DNA of 64,000 bases from Adiantum capillus-veneris (GCA_014529385.2 CM043944.1:87387884-87451883), one strand, 5' to 3'; positions 28,279 through 41,368 are shown, numbered from the stretch's first letter. Notes: generated by a model not told the origin, from the letters alone. Made by a program: numbers and translations.

Positions 28279-29560
28279 TTGCTAGACAGTACAATGGATC
28301 TTCTAAGATCAAGGGTTACCCAGATGCAGGTGGACAATGCTCAACAATTGGAAACAAAAAATGCAATACTACAGCCAATGGAGGTGACATCAACAAAAGC
28401 AGGTGGTCAAAGCAAAGAAAATGTTGATAAAGCTCAACCAAAGGACACGGCCACAACAAAATCAATCAATACAGAAAGAAATTTTGAGACAATCAAGTGC
28501 AACATTGTTGGTGAAAACGAAGAAAATCTGTCAAGAGAAGTAAAGCTAGATTTTCAACTAGACAAGAACCTCATGTCTTTTCGCACTTGGAAAAAATGTG
28601 GCCAATGACAACTGGAAGATGCTCCTGAATTTGTGAGTATTAGGAAACAAACGAGCAGAATGCTGGGGAATCATCTCCACCACCATTGAAGTAAGTTCAC
28701 AGATCGTCATAGCTCAATTCCACGTGATCACAGCAAAAGATATGCCATACGACATCATAATGAAAAATGGCCCAGAAGATGTGTAAAACAGAATGTAAAC
28801 AGGATGCAGTCTTTTGAGACAACAAAGAATGAAGACCAAGACTGGTTACTCGTGGACGACAGCACAAAGTCCTCAAGCACAGTTCAAATGGAGACTGATA
28901 TCAAAGCAAATCTTATTGAAGATGATTCATCTCCATCAATCAGAAGTTCAAAAATTCTTGAATCAAATCAGGCAATAACAAGTGCAAATCAAACAGAGCA
29001 AAGAGCAACCACAATAGCTATTGAGCAGAGAATGCCACCAAAGCCAGAAGTAAAGAAGAATGAGGTTGCAAAAAATTAGGAAGCAATAGGAAGTCTAAAG
29101 ATTAATCACTCACACTGCCAGTTGAATCAGCCGATGAAAGTCAAATTGCAACAAAAACTCTCAATCTACCCTCCATAGAGACAAAGTTAGATCAAGATGA
29201 GACCATGGCAAAAGCAGGATAGAGATCTTCAATAGAACCAGCAATGAGAATAGCTATAGTCCTCAACAATACAAAAGGAGCGAGTGTCAGATGCAATGCT
29301 CTACTGGATAAAGAAGCAAATTGCAATATGGTTGCAGACAACATCCAAAGCATTCTAGTGATTACTCAGAGCAAACTAGGTAACAAAGAAATCCTGGGTA
29401 AGGATACAAGTCAAAAAGAAATGGTTGCTATCCTTAACATCCAACAACATTAAGAGCAAGTAAAATTTCAGGTGAAGCCTTCAAAGGAAATGAATGCAGA
29501 TGTCATCCTTGGACATCAGTGGTTAGACCAACACAAGGCCTACAAAGAAGATACAATGCT
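28279..29560 (+). pseudogene. Two retropepsin-like remnants (gypsy-2)
   Basis: The first, at about 28490-28790, has L-D-K-N-L-M-S-F-R-T-W-K-K-C-G, which aligns with the N-L-L-S-Y-G-V-W-C-Q-L-G stretch after D-T-G-A in the gypsy element at 4.1 kb, and then P-Y-D-I-I-M. The second, at 29244-29560, has A-L-L-D-K-E-A-N-C-N-M-V (D-T-G-A decayed to D-K-E-A) and D-V-I-L-G-H-Q-W-L-D, the usual retropepsin end. No RT or integrase lies between them, so this copy has lost its polymerase or is a non-autonomous derivative. Confidence 0.5.
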
Positions 29561-29609
29561 AATACTCTCTTTTTCAAGAGGTAGCCAACAACATTTATAG
29601 GTACCGTTA

Positions 29610-30595
29610 ATGCTAGATTCAGAGTTGCAAAAGTCACCAAAAACAATGACAATTCGTGCAGACAAAGATAAAGCTAAAGTGGACCTTCCATCGATTAGCA
29701 CGAAAGGTGTGACATCATATGCCTCTACATCAAAGAACCCTCATGAATCAGATACTTCTAGCAAGTCAGTCTTTCAAAACTTAAAGTCAATTGCTGACCC
29801 AATTGAAACCTCTAAGGAGACACCCAACAAATCAAAGGTATATCAGCCAAACTACTCAAGAAAGCAGAGGAAAGTCAAGCAAGTGTTTGTTCCGAGTAGT
29901 TTAGTCAAAGTCAATGATCCGATTTGGATTAAGGATGGGAAATCAACACAGAAAAACAAACACATGGGATGGATAGCATCACAATGGAGCTTAAAGGAAT
30001 AGGAGTACTATAGAGGTAACAAACAAATATGGGTACCAAAACAGCATGTTAGAGCATATGAAGCAACGTCAAGTCCCTCCCAAGAAAGAAGGCCCACAAG
30101 GTATCAACTTCAACAATATCCTAGGATACCTAAGAAGCAGGTATACAACAGAACAACATTGAAAGATGCTAAAGGCTACCACAACTCTCAAGAGGATACA
30201 GAACAAAGACGGATCTCAAAGAATGTTCCTCTTGGACAAGGATTCTACACAGGTTATACAAAGATTTGGCTACTAGTCAACCACAAGCCAAATGCAACTA
30301 AATTAGACTTGCATGAAGATCTCAAGAGCTCAACAAGACCTAGAGTGAAGCAAAGTCAACAATGGAGATACAAAGGTCATCAAGAGATTTGGATTCCTAA
30401 TTGGAGAAACAAACAGATAATGGAGTCTTCATAATCAAAGAAAGACAACCCAACCAACGAGAATGCAGATTCAAAGATGATAAAACAAGTATGGCGAAAG
30501 AAACCTTCAATGCCAACTTGGTCCTTCATTAATCCTCTTTTTGAGGATTCAAGCTTACTTTTATCTGAAGAAATGTTTGTAGTAAGCACAAGACA
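29610..30595 (+). pseudogene. W-V-P-K repeat tail (gypsy-2)
   Basis: Frame pieces rich in Lys, Ser and Gln repeat a motif of the type Y-x-G-N-x-Q-I-W-V-P-K: near 30025 (Y-Y-R-G-N-K-Q-I-W-V-P-K) and near 30370 (Q-E-I-W-I-P-N-W-R-N-K), with weaker copies at ~29930 and ~30265. The gypsy element at 4.5-4.8 kb has the same motif after its second protease, linking the two families. The sequence stops at about 30595, where antisense copia sequence begins. Confidence 0.5.
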
Positions 30596-31636
30596 TACAT
30601 AAATGAGGCAGCCAACAACAGTTTGGTAAAGAGTGACATTAGCAGGATCACCAGCATCATGTAGAATCAACTTCAAACCTGTTTCCATTGGAGTGGCAAT
30701 AGGTTTGCAATCCTCAAGTCCAAACTTACATAGCAATGTCTCTATGTAACTTTTCTGACACAAGGCAATACCACCATCACACTGCTTAAACTGTATACCC
30801 AAGTAATGATGCAACAGCCCCAAATATTTCATCTTGAAAGTAGCATTCAAATCAGCCTTAAATTCATCAATATGTCTCTCATTTGGTCCAGTGATCAGCA
30901 AATCATCAACATAAAGAACCACAATGAGAAGTACATCACCCTCACGCTTTACATACAATGTGCTTTCTGCTGGACTGTTACGAAAGCCTTGTTTGACCAA
31001 ATGAGTGTTAGCTTTCTCATACCAAGCACGAGGAGATTGCTTCAACCCATACAAAGCCTTGTTACATTTGCACACTTTGTCCTCTTGTCCTTTTATGACA
31101 AAACCGCGAGGCTGCGTTACATAAACTTCCTCAAATATGTCACCATTCAAGAAAGCAGTAACAATGTCTGATTGATGTACATCCCAACCAAAATGAGCTG
31201 CCAATGCACATAGAAAACGCACAGTAGTCATATGACAAGTGGGAGCAAAAGTCTCTTCATAATCTATGCCTTTTTGTTGTGCATAACCCTTTGCAACAAG
31301 TCGAGCCTTATGGCGATCGATCTCACCATCCGGCTTGTGTTTCAACTTGTAAACCCACTTCGCACCAATGGCCTTTTTGCCAGGAGGCAAATCACATAAA
31401 GTCCATGTGTCATTTTCTATAAGTGCATCATATTCTGATTGCATGGCAGCCATCCAATTTTCTGAATTCTGTGCTTCATCAAAAGATAGAGGCTCCTCAA
31501 CATCATGTAAACTAGACACAGCCAAAGCATAACAATCTGATGCATAAGATGCATGGCGAGAGCCTGAACGAGTACGACTAGACAAAGGTGCATCCAATTT
31601 ACTGTCACGCAAAGTGTGCACCAGCCATTTTGGCAT
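30596..31636 (-). pseudogene. Ty1/copia reverse transcriptase, 3'-truncated (C2)
   Basis: This is a well preserved copia RT: W-M-A-A-M-Q-S-E-Y-D-A-L, K-W-V-Y-K-L-K, R-L-V-A-K-G-Y-A-Q, Q-S-D-I-V-T-A-F-L-N-G-D, A-L-Y-G-L-K-Q-S-P-R-A-W-Y and the catalytic L-Y-V-D-D-L-L-I-T. It breaks off after L-I-Y-V-C at about 30596; RNase H and the 3' LTR are missing. The open frame runs on into antisense gypsy-2 sequence to 30380, giving a chance fusion of about 70 residues. Confidence 0.9.
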
Positions 31637-33330
31637 ACCTCTAGCTTGCTCATTTTCAGCCCTTTCCTCATCAAGTACATCATGTACATCTGCATCAGTA
31701 ATAGGCTAATCTAGAACATTTTCAGAAACCCCCATAGGCTGTACATTTGCCTCATTGGAACTTACATTCGTATTTCCACCACTGAAAAGAGGCAACAAAG
31801 TGTCATAAATGTCCTGTGAGCTTACATTACTGTCTCTGGTAAATGACAACAAGGGTTGAACAGAATCTTCCACAAACACTACATCCAGTGAAACCAGAAT
31901 ACGTTTTTTTTGCGGATGATACAACCCGTAACCTTTGCTTTCAGCACTATAACCAACAAAAATACATTTGACAGCTTTATCATCCAATTTTCTGCGCTGC
32001 ACTTGTGGCACCAAAGCATATGCCAAACAACCAAAAACACGCATGTGCTCAATAGAAGGCTTTCTATCATGCCATGCTTCATATGGAGTAATAGACTACA
32101 AAGCTTTCGTAGAACACCTGTTAAGTACATAAGTGGCACACATAATGGCCTCAAGCCAAAAAGAATGCGGCAAAGCTTGACTTTTGACCATACATCGTGC
32201 CATTTCCGTCAGTGACCTGTTTTTCCTCTCAGCCACACCATTTTGCTGAGGTGTATAAGGCACTGTACATTGGTGTTTTATCCCATGACTAGCCAGAAAT
32301 GCATTAAATTCATGAGACATATACTCCCCCCCTCAATGAGAATGGAGGGTGCCCATAGTACATTTCGAGACATTTTCAGCCACAGCGAGAAATTGTTTGA
32401 AGCACATAAAAACTTCGGACTTCGCTTTAAGCGGAAATACCCATGCACCTGGAGTAATCATCAATGAAAGTCACGAAGTACAGGTAATTGCCCAAGGACG
32501 GACTTTGCATGGGCCCACAAACATCACTATGCACAAGCTGCAACCTGCATGTGGCCCGAACTGAACCATCCTTTGGAAACTTAGAACGCTGCATCTTACC
32601 CAAAATACAGCCTTCACAAACATGTTTGACAGGTGCTTCAAGAGGTGGCAAAGAAGCAACCATATCAGATTTCTGCAAACGCAACAAACTGGCAAAATTC
32701 AGATGACCAAAATGTGCATGCCAAAGTTTTGCATCTGAAATAGCCCTTGAATCTGCAACAGCATTTGCAAAATTTTGTCCACACTTGTCATACAAAGTGA
32801 GCTTATATAGCCCACGGCACAAAAGCCCAGATGCAACAATTTCATCACCAAAACTGAGATCATGAACAGTACATCTGTCATCCACAAATTTGACTACAAG
32901 TCCAAGTCTAGCAAGTGCAGATACAGACAAGAGATTCTTCTTGATCCCAGGTACATAAAGTGCATCAACAAGTGTGAAATAACTGCCATTAGCAGCAGTA
33001 AGCACAATCTTTCCAACTCCTTGAATTGGATAAGAGGCGTTGTTGGCACAAGTGACTGAATTCCCATGAGGGACAGACTCAAGAGAGGTAAACAATTCAC
33101 GATGCGAGGTAATGTGCTTTGTAGCACCACTGTCGAAATACCACACATGTGAATCTGTAGCAACTGACAAGCATGCATCATGGACAGCAGGATTGTAAGT
33201 GCACTCTGCGCTAAAAGCCCATTCTGCATCAACATCAGCATTACAGTCTCCTTTCACAGAAGACTCAACAATGGCTGCATTTGTAGTGGAACCACCCTCT
33301 TTCTTCTTAGCCTCTTTGGCCTTCAACTTA
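31637..33330 (-). pseudogene. Ty1/copia protease and integrase (C2)
   Basis: The frame 33611-32427 holds a zinc knuckle (C-H-Y-C-K-A-N-D-H-L-I-E-S-C), protease with intact W-Y-F-D-S-G-A-T-K-H-I-T (about 33140), GAG-pre-integrase (L-W-H-A-H-F-G-H-L) and integrase start (F-I-D-D-Y-S-R). The integrase continues in the pieces 32320-32096 (P-Q-Q-N-G-V-A-E-R-K-N-R) and 32044-31706, separated by frameshifts and a stop. It is clearly the same family as C1 and younger or less damaged. Confidence 0.85.
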
Positions 33331-34240
33331 GGACATGACTCGATCAAGTGATCATTGGCTTTACAATAATGGCAACGCATCTTCTTTTTGCCCTTATCAC
33401 CAGAATTTCTAGACGAAGTACTGCCAGCAAAAGCATTAGGAACAGAATTTTTTGCCACTCGCAGCAAAACCATAAGAAGTGGCTGCATTACTGTTACCAC
33501 CCTTTCTTTGAGAAGCAATAAAGGCCTGTTCAACTGCACGCTGCCTAGTCCTGTTTTTTCTAGAAAGTGACTCTTGCAACAGCAATGTGCATAATGCATC
33601 AAACTTGACAACTTCTGGATTTCCTTGGGTCATCAGTCTCCAAGTACTAGCAAAAGTCTGGTAGGAATCTGGTAAGGCATCAAGAACAGTTTGCACAAGG
33701 GAACTGTCCGAAATGACTTCACCTGCAGAAATAAGCTGCTCATTGATATCCTTGACACTAGCAAGGAAAGTGTCCATGTCATCTTCCTCATGCATAATCT
33801 TTGACTCCATCTCTTTACGCAGCAAAGCAATTTTAGCCTCATTGCCGCTTGCATAAAGACCTGCTAAAATATCCCAAGCCTGTTTTGCAGATTTTGCTAA
33901 ACGGATGTGAGGAACAATGGTGCGCTTCACAGACAACGCAATCAATGCATGAGCCTGCGCATCCTTAACATCCCAACGAGCTTGTTCTGTTGTAGGCAAA
34001 ACAACTCTAACAGCTACAATCCTTGCAGCAAGACCTGCAACATCCTCAACATCGCCTACATCCTCAGAACCAGGACGTACATCAATGCCCTGCACAATGT
34101 TCCAGACACCCTTTGACACAAGAACATGTTGCATCATATAAGCCCACATAGGGTAGTTGTCCCTATCCAACCTGTCCTCAACAGCAAACATCTTGAACAC
34201 ATCTGTGTTGTTGTTGTCAGCATTGTAAATGCTGCACCTG
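33331..34240 (-). pseudogene. Ty1/copia gag (C2)
   Basis: The frame reads D-N-N-N-T-D-V-F-K-M-F, then D-N-Y-P-M-W-A-Y-M-M-Q-H-V-L, L-V-Q-T-V-L-D-A-L-P-D-S-Y and E-V-V-K-F-D-A-L-C-T-L-L, typical of copia gag. Compared with C1, one base is missing right after the ATG (near 34228), so the natural start is out of frame. The open frame instead extends upstream into the leader to 34425. A further frame change near 33540 separates it from the zinc knuckle. Confidence 0.8.
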
Positions 34241-34571
34241 ATGTGAAAACTGCTTGAAAATAGGAGAAACGGAGCGGGAACAACCTGTGCTATATAGCAC
34301 AAACCGTGGAAGACTATAAGGCACCTGTTATGCAGAAAACGGCACTGACAGAAATTCTGCACAAAATGACAAAATAGCCTGTGCAGTACTGCCTGTAGTG
34401 GAAACGGAGTCCGAAATGAGCCCAAATCAAAATTCTGAGCAGACCACGCTCACCGAGCTTTCCCAAATTTTTTGTCGACCTGTGAACGCTCGCCAAAGCT
34501 CACTGAAATCGGAGAAATTGAGCAGGTGTGTGCTGGAGCAGCTGGCGACTAAGCCCGGGAGGGCGTGACCT

Positions 34572-34585
34572 GCTCTGATACCAAT
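34572..34585 (-). promoter_or_regulatory. Primer-binding site of copia element C2
   Basis: On the minus strand it reads TGGTATCAGAGC, complementary to the 3' end of plant initiator tRNA-Met, immediately after the LTR end. Confidence 0.9.
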
Positions 34586-34812
34586 TGTTGGAATTAGGGT
34601 TGCAGAGAAACACACACAACTTGGAGAAGATGAAGGAAGCTCAAGGCACACAATAGAGAGTGTGTTACTTAGTGTGCAATGGAAAGATGGATAGCCCTAG
34701 AGTGATGGGCGTATATACAATGCACGGGGGGAAAAACCTCCTAAAGAGGGAAAAAATGCCTCGACGGTCCTAGTGTGTTCACACACATCACTACCACATG
34801 TATATGGTAACA
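34586..34812 (-). repeat. 5' LTR of copia element C2 (227 bp)
   Basis: The plus-strand limits are TGTTGGAATTAG and ...TATGGTAACA, with short inverted ends TGTTG/TAACA. The primer site abuts its left edge. A gtatataca sequence near 34710 is a weak TATA candidate. The 3' LTR of this element is absent from the window. Confidence 0.75.
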
Positions 34813-35100
34813 AAGGAAAGTGGATTTGGAGATTGCCAACCATTGTGGCTTAGCTCCTCCATAGGCCGAGAAGCTCACCTCATAGAGTCACCATTTGTGT
34901 TACCATGATTAACTCACTAATCGTGTGAGTGTTTCCATCCCCTAGCTGGGTAGCTTATCCCTTTGGATTGATAATTTTATTGGTCATTGGAGCTATGCAA
35001 TGATGGGAACCCCCAACATTTGGCGTCGTTCATAGGATAGCCTAATCAACCCAAAACCAACAAAATTATCAATCCTAGGATCGACAACCCGGCTAGGGCA
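34813..35100 (+). repeat. Gypsy LTR end, primer site and hairpin, second copy
   Basis: This is the counterpart of 23710-24009. The LTR ends ...acccccaaca at 35018, followed by tttggcgtcgttc. Hairpin arms are at 34935-34985 and 35055-35103. The copia C2 LTR abuts its left side. Confidence 0.6.
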
Positions 35101-36040
35101 TGGAAGTACGAGCATCGGATGTATCGAATGAGAGAATTCAAGAGTATGCTAATCCAATGCAATTAGAGATTAGCCATGAATGACTAACTCGAATCACATC
35201 ATCAATCAAGCATCACCTACACACATTAAGCCCACCAAAGTTCAACTTACCATAGATTAGAATCTCTAAACACGCTCTTGATAAGCACACCCTGATTGCA
35301 TTGGTGTTGGCCTCTCCAATCACCACATGCCAATCAAAGCACTTCATCAAAGCTACACACACAAGGTGAATGGTGCTAGAGTTTTATTAAACCCATACAA
35401 ACACACAAGCAAACAATAGGGCACATACACTAATTACAAGATTAAGAACCAACTTAATCAACCTAATTAGAGATGTTAAATATCACAAATCGAGTGCTTA
35501 TAGAAGGATAGGAGTGGTTAATAAGTGAGAAGTCATCACACATACTCAAATCTAGAATAATGAGAAGGTGAAACTACTTCATGACATAATGAAATATAGA
35601 AGAATGGAGACTAATGAAGAAAGTAGAGATTAGATTAAGAATGCTTCTCTAATTACAATGGATTAGCACTAGCCACTTTAGCATGGGCATTAAGCTCAAG
35701 GCTAGGCCATCCATAGAGTCCACACTCAAGAGGGAGAGAGCTCTCAAGGCTAGGCCATCCATAGAGTGCACACTCAAGAGGGAGAGATCTCTCAAAAGTG
35801 GATCCTCAAGAGTGGGTACTCAAGAATGAAGCCTCCTTGCATAAAAGGATTCCTTATAAAGGCTTGCACCACAATCCCTTCTACTATGAGTTTAAGTTAA
35901 GCCCTCTAGCTAGCATATACAACTTTGGAACTCCTAATGAGCCCAAGACCTTATACAAAGTGAGTAGAAAATATTGTGCACATCCATAGCACATCTCCCA
36001 CTTGATGCATAATCGGTGTAGCCTGTGTTAGCCGCTGCTA
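35101..36040 (-). repeat. 3' LTR of a probable LARD element
   Basis: It matches 40019-40930 along its length, ending (plus) ...ctgtgttagccgctgctagca against ...gctgctaaca. It contains a local duplication at 35700-35790 where the other LTR has a (GA)n tract. The left edge is blurred because the copy at 24 kb shares sequence beyond it. Confidence 0.65.
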
Positions 36041-39000
36041 GCATTCTCCCTTTCGTAATTTGATGCACGTCCTCATGTGCCGATGAAGCAAAACTCGGTG
36101 ACATGGTAGAAAGCACGTCCATGGAAGAAATGTTGAGCTGCAAAACATAAAATAAGTAATGAGCATCAAAGGCCAACAAGGATAAAGAAAACGTGAAGTA
36201 CGGTGAATAATCATGCAAAGTGAATTTTTTGCTTCTAAAAGATGGGTGAATCATAGTAAAAAACTAAAAAATATAAAGCAAAGAAAACACCTAACTATCA
36301 TGAAGATTAAACCACTTGAAATTTCAGTTTTATGCATGAAACACAAGCAATCAATTAAGACCCTAAGCTAATGCAAGGTCATAAACCTACTAGCCTAAAA
36401 ACTATGTGACCAATCTTAATAAATCAATCAAATCTATCATGTCTACAGGCTATAAAAAGCCTCCTAATCTATTAGTACATTGTCAAAGATTTTTGAAGCT
36501 CATGGAAGTTTTGTTTTTGTCATTCTTTGAAAAAAGTAAAGCACAATACAATGTTACCACCCCAAGGCAAGTCTAGGTACGACTCTCAAGAAGGTGTTCC
36601 AAAAGCCTACTAGCCTACCAAGGCGATGACTAACCCCTATTAGCCTGGGGCATCGATTTAGGGCCTTGAACAAGCGAGCCAAGGTGATTCCCCTCACCTG
36701 CCAAGTGCCAATAAGGCGCTAGGCCTCACATAGACACAACATAACATAGAAATTTTCTTTTCATGTGTCTAGTAGCATTTTTGCTACCTTTTCTTGACAC
36801 TTTTTTGCTTCATTGTTTTATTTTTTTAGCACTTATTTATTGCTTCCAACATGAGATGCTAATGGCAAATGGACTAAAGGACTAAAGCCTAATCATAATC
36901 CTAAGTCATGTTAAAAATGAATGGAGTATTAAGACTATCACTAACAGTCTAGGACTAATGAGATATGAATCTACATTAGCATAAGGTCAAAGCCAATTAC
37001 TTATGATTAGCACACATAAAACCAAATTTTTTGATGAGTTAATATTCACAAAGCAAAGTGTTGAAACTTTAGGATGCCTAGCTTTTGAACATGAAAGAAC
37101 CATAGTTTAGAAGCACATTCACTAAACCCAAGCATAGAGAATGGAGAGATAAACAAAAGAGCAATAACATGGAAGGATTTCACCTATTCATGCTCTTTGT
37201 GCATCCTTGAGCAAGCATCCACTTGGTAGAGAAGTCTCTTGATCTTTTTATTACAATCCAAGCTGATTGAAGCTAAGTGTAAATACAAGCTCCAAAGGCC
37301 TTTTATTGAAATCCACACAAAAAACATTATCAAAAACCTAAAGCTAGGGTCTCCAATACCCAAATATACCAAAGGGAAAAAACCCAAGAGAAAAAAATGC
37401 CTTTCGTTATGCACATGATGCTCTTTGTAGCAAATTTATGCATACACAACAAAATGAGAGAGCTAATGCTTCTAAATAAGCAAATTTGCAATTTTTAAAA
37501 CCTCTCATGTATGATTCAAAAGTCGATTAATTGTTAGCTCACTTGAAATATGGAATTTAAAACAAGCAAAGAGCTAGAAATAATGCAGCTTTGATGAAAT
37601 GAAGTGGCTCTTGAAAGCCGAATTTTGCAATTTACATCTCTCCAAAAAAATTTGGCTAACAACTAGCTGACATGAAATTTTCAATTTAAGAGCAATCTAT
37701 GAGCTAGAGATGACTTCAACTTTTAATGGAATGAAAGTAAATGGCTCTCAATAGCCAAATTTTGTACTTGAAAGCTCTCAAAAAAGTTGGGTAAACACTA
37801 GCTCAAATGAAAACATTTTTAGTGTAGACCAAGCTATGAGCTAGCACGTATACGACTTTTAATCATAAGAATTGGAATGGATTAGGACAACCAAATATTG
37901 CACTATGATGCAATGCCGACACCAGGCCTTGGATCAATGGAATCCCACTTTGCCAATCACTTTTCAAAAATGAAGTCAATCCATCTGCAATGGAATCCAA
38001 CTTTGCCAATCACTTTTCAAAAACGAATTCAATCATTAGTGCTCTTAAGCATATGGAAATTCAACACAAGCACTAAAAGAATTCAAGATCAATCACAAGC
38101 CTAAAATTTTATTGCTCTCCCATAGCTCAATTTTTAGTGCTATACAATGATTTTGCATTCAAATTAAGCACTAAAAGGTACAAGCAATGTCAAATCCAAA
38201 TTTTAATGCACGCTCTCCATCAAGCATGAATGCTTATCAATGTAGCTCTCAAATGAAGCTCGTATGCTTGCCAAAAAGATTTGCAATGAAAATGCCAATG
38301 AACTCGAGCATCAAACCATGCACAAGCCAAAAAATTTGTGGAATGAGAGTTCGCTTATGCATGAAAATGATTACACAATCATAGCACACATGAAGAAAAT
38401 GCATGGCTCTTGAATAGCCAAATTTTGCATTACAATTCAATTTTGTGCCCCTTAATAGGCATTTGGATCCTCAATCTACTCTCAACCTGCCAATCACCCC
38501 TTCTAAAACATGTAAGTGCACAAGAGCATTTTGCATACATATTAAGCAATGCGAAGCTCAAATTCTAACTCTAGTGCATGTTTCAATCAATCGCACAGTA
38601 CTGGTTACTGGTACTGGTACTGGTATTGGTACTGGTACTAGTTACTGGTACTAGTACTACTGGCACTGGTTATTGGTAAATGGAGTCACAACAATATGGC
38701 ATTGTGTGTGTGTTTTTTTTTTAAATGGTGGGTCTACTAAAAGCTGCAACGTCGAGGTTAAGCCACCGCTAACTTCTAAGAGTACTAATTTTGTGGGCCA
38801 AACTCCACGTTGTTTGCAAGCGAAAAACAGAGGCAAAAGCAAAAAAATTGTAGCAAAAAAGTGAAACCTACCAAAAGTAGGTGTGGGCTTGCATTATTGT
38901 GTGCATAAAAGTCGGGTGCCTGAGGCAAGTGGTGGGCTTGATGACTAGGTGGGATCCTGTGATCAGCATCGGATCAAGCTCACATGCACCAAAAGCGACA

Positions 39001-40018
39001 AAGCAAAGTGTGAGAGTGCGTGTGTCATTTTGTGGAGTTTCACAAAGTGGCCAACTGAATGCAACAACGGCAAGGTGGGGCCAGTAATCACAAGCACGTG
39101 TGTGTGCGTGTGTGCGCGTGTATGAGCTTGCGGTGAGCCATGCAATAAGAGCCCCTAATAACGGGTACAAGGTATGCAAGTGGGTATGCCATCATCAAAG
39201 GATTGTGTGCACGCTTTTATGGGTGTATTTTTAGGTGTGTGCTTCAAGATGACAGTTTTTTCCTTCTTTGGTGCATTACCACACAATGATTTTTATGCAC
39301 ACACATGAATTATTGTTGAGAATTAGGCATTATCTTGACACACACATCATTCATTAATCAAAATTGACCATCAATTTCATTCCAAAACAATCAAATTAGG
39401 CTCTCAAAGTATGTCAATTGATTTAAAAACCTAATTTTAGAAAGTGATTAGCAACACATTGGAACCAAATTAATCACCCAAAAATTGAATGGAGTAGGCC
39501 AATGCACTTACCATTGATTGCATCCAAGCTAATCTTTGCTCCACACAATGATTCCACCATGCACACACATGTGTGGCTCTTCCAGATTAGCCCAAAAATT
39601 AACCATTGTAGGCCAAAAATCAAACACTCAAATAATCAAATTACGCATGGATTAGAACAAAGAACTTGATAAAAGTGTCGATTCCACCTCTTATAAGGGG
39701 ATTGAACATACATTACACATCAAATGTTAGCGGTTAGGCTAGCAAAGTTAGTAAAAAATTAGTAAAAATTAGCATGAAAATAGTACAATTAGCATGGAAA
39801 TGAAGCAAAATTAGTAAGAGTTAGTATGAATTAGTGAAATTGGGGGTTTGGGGTATTCATAACTCAAAAATTAGCTTCAATTACTTGCACACACTTCATC
39901 AAATCAAACCAAAATTGAGTTACACACTAAAAAACCGATGAAATTAGTGACGAAATTACTGTATTCTAAACATCCTATACTCACTAGCTTAGGTTATCGA
40001 TCCCCGAACAGCGCCAAA
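36041..40018 (-). mobile_element. Non-coding internal region of a LARD-type LTR element
   Basis: This ~4 kb lies between two ~0.9-kb LTRs and has no frame longer than about 105 codons and no retrotransposon domain. On the minus strand a primer-site-like tttggcgctgttcgggga follows the right LTR directly (39999-40018), and a purine run (aaagggaga) precedes the left LTR, both where expected. Diverged tandem units of about 130 bases lie at 37480-37880 (tggctct..agccaaattttg), a 54-base duplication at 37940-38035 and a tactgg hexamer array at 38598-38680. It would need proteins from another element to move. Confidence 0.6.
38598..38680. repeat. (TACTGG)n minisatellite
   Basis: Roughly a dozen imperfect units of tactgg with tactag variants. 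Confidence 0.85.
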
Positions 40019-40636
40019 TGTTGAAACACCAACATCAGATGTATCGATTGAGAGGATTCAAGAGTATGCTCATCCAATGCAATAGAGATTAGCCATGAAT
40101 CACTAACTCTAATCACATCATCAATCAAGCATCACCTACACACATTAACTTTCACAAAAGTCCAACTTACCATAGACTAGAATCTTTAAACACACTCTTG
40201 ATAAGCACACACTAATTGCGTTGATGTTGGCCTCTCCAATCATCAATCAAGGCACTTCATCAAAAGCTACACACACAAGGTGAATGGTGCTAGATTTTTA
40301 TTAAACCCATCCACACACACAAGCAAACAATAGGGCATATACACTAATTACAAGATTAAGAACCAACTTAATCAACCTAATTAGAGATGTTAAATATCGC
40401 AAATCGAGTGCTTGTAGAAGGATAGGAGTGATTAATAAGCAAGAAGTCATCACATATACTCAAATCCAGAATAATGAGAAGGTGAAACTACTTCATGACT
40501 TAATGAAATATAGAAGAATGGAGACTAATGAAGAAAGTAGAGATTAGATTAAGAATGCTCCTCTAAGTACAATGGATTAGCACTAGCCTCTTAAGCATGG
40601 GCTTAAAGCTCAAGGCTAAGGTATCCATAGAGTGAA

Positions 40637-40680
<44 letters not shown>

Positions 40681-40930
40681 CAAAAGTGGATCCTCAAGAG
40701 TGGATACTCCAGAATGAAGCCTCCTTGCATAAAGGCTTTCTTATAAAGGCTTGCACCACAAACCCTTCTACTATGGGTTTAAGTTAAGCCCTCTAGCTAG
40801 CATATACAACTTTGGAACTCCCAATGAGCCCAAGACCTTATACAAAGTGAGTGGGAAATATTGTGCACATCCATAGCACATCTCCCGCTTGATGCATAAT
40901 CAATGTAGCCTGTGTTAGCCGCTGCTAACA
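40019..40930 (-). repeat. 5' LTR of the LARD element (912 bp)
   Basis: Its limits are TGTTGAAACACC and ...GCTGCTAACA (plus), ending TG/CA, with the primer site abutting 40018. It includes (GA)n at 40640-40676. No target-site duplication with the left LTR flank was found. Confidence 0.7.
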
Positions 40931-41368
40931 TCTATACATGGCCTATGGTGAGGATACGATACATGGCCTATGACTGTCAAAGTGCAATAAGCATAGACCA
41001 AAAATTCATAGAAACGCTCTCTAAGCAATAGGGATAAACTAGAGAATAGCAAACTGTCTGTGCACACTGTCAAAGTGCCAACACACGGATTCTCTATACA
41101 TGGCCTATGGTGCGGTACGATATGGGGATCTCCGACAACCTAATCCACCTTCAACAAGCTAACTTGGGTCCCCATGTTCAACCTCAAAAGACCTTACGCA
41201 TGACCCTCACAAAAGGCTAAGCAATGACACGACTATAGTCAAGTTTAAAACAATGACTATCTTCGCGACCAAGCCTCAGAAATGGCCGAAACTGCTGTAC
41301 TACAGGGGCTGAGGCGAAAGTTATCTTGTAGTCGATATGGCCCAGTCTAGAAGTGAAGCTCAACATTC
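40931..41368. other. Intergenic repeat fragments
   Basis: It contains the 130-base repeat shared with 22872-23000 and two tatacatggcctatggtg copies (40933 and 41095). No gene is visible. Confidence 0.5.

Noticed and set aside
38598-38680. CRISPR-like array
   Set aside because: Units are 6-base tandem repeats without spacers.
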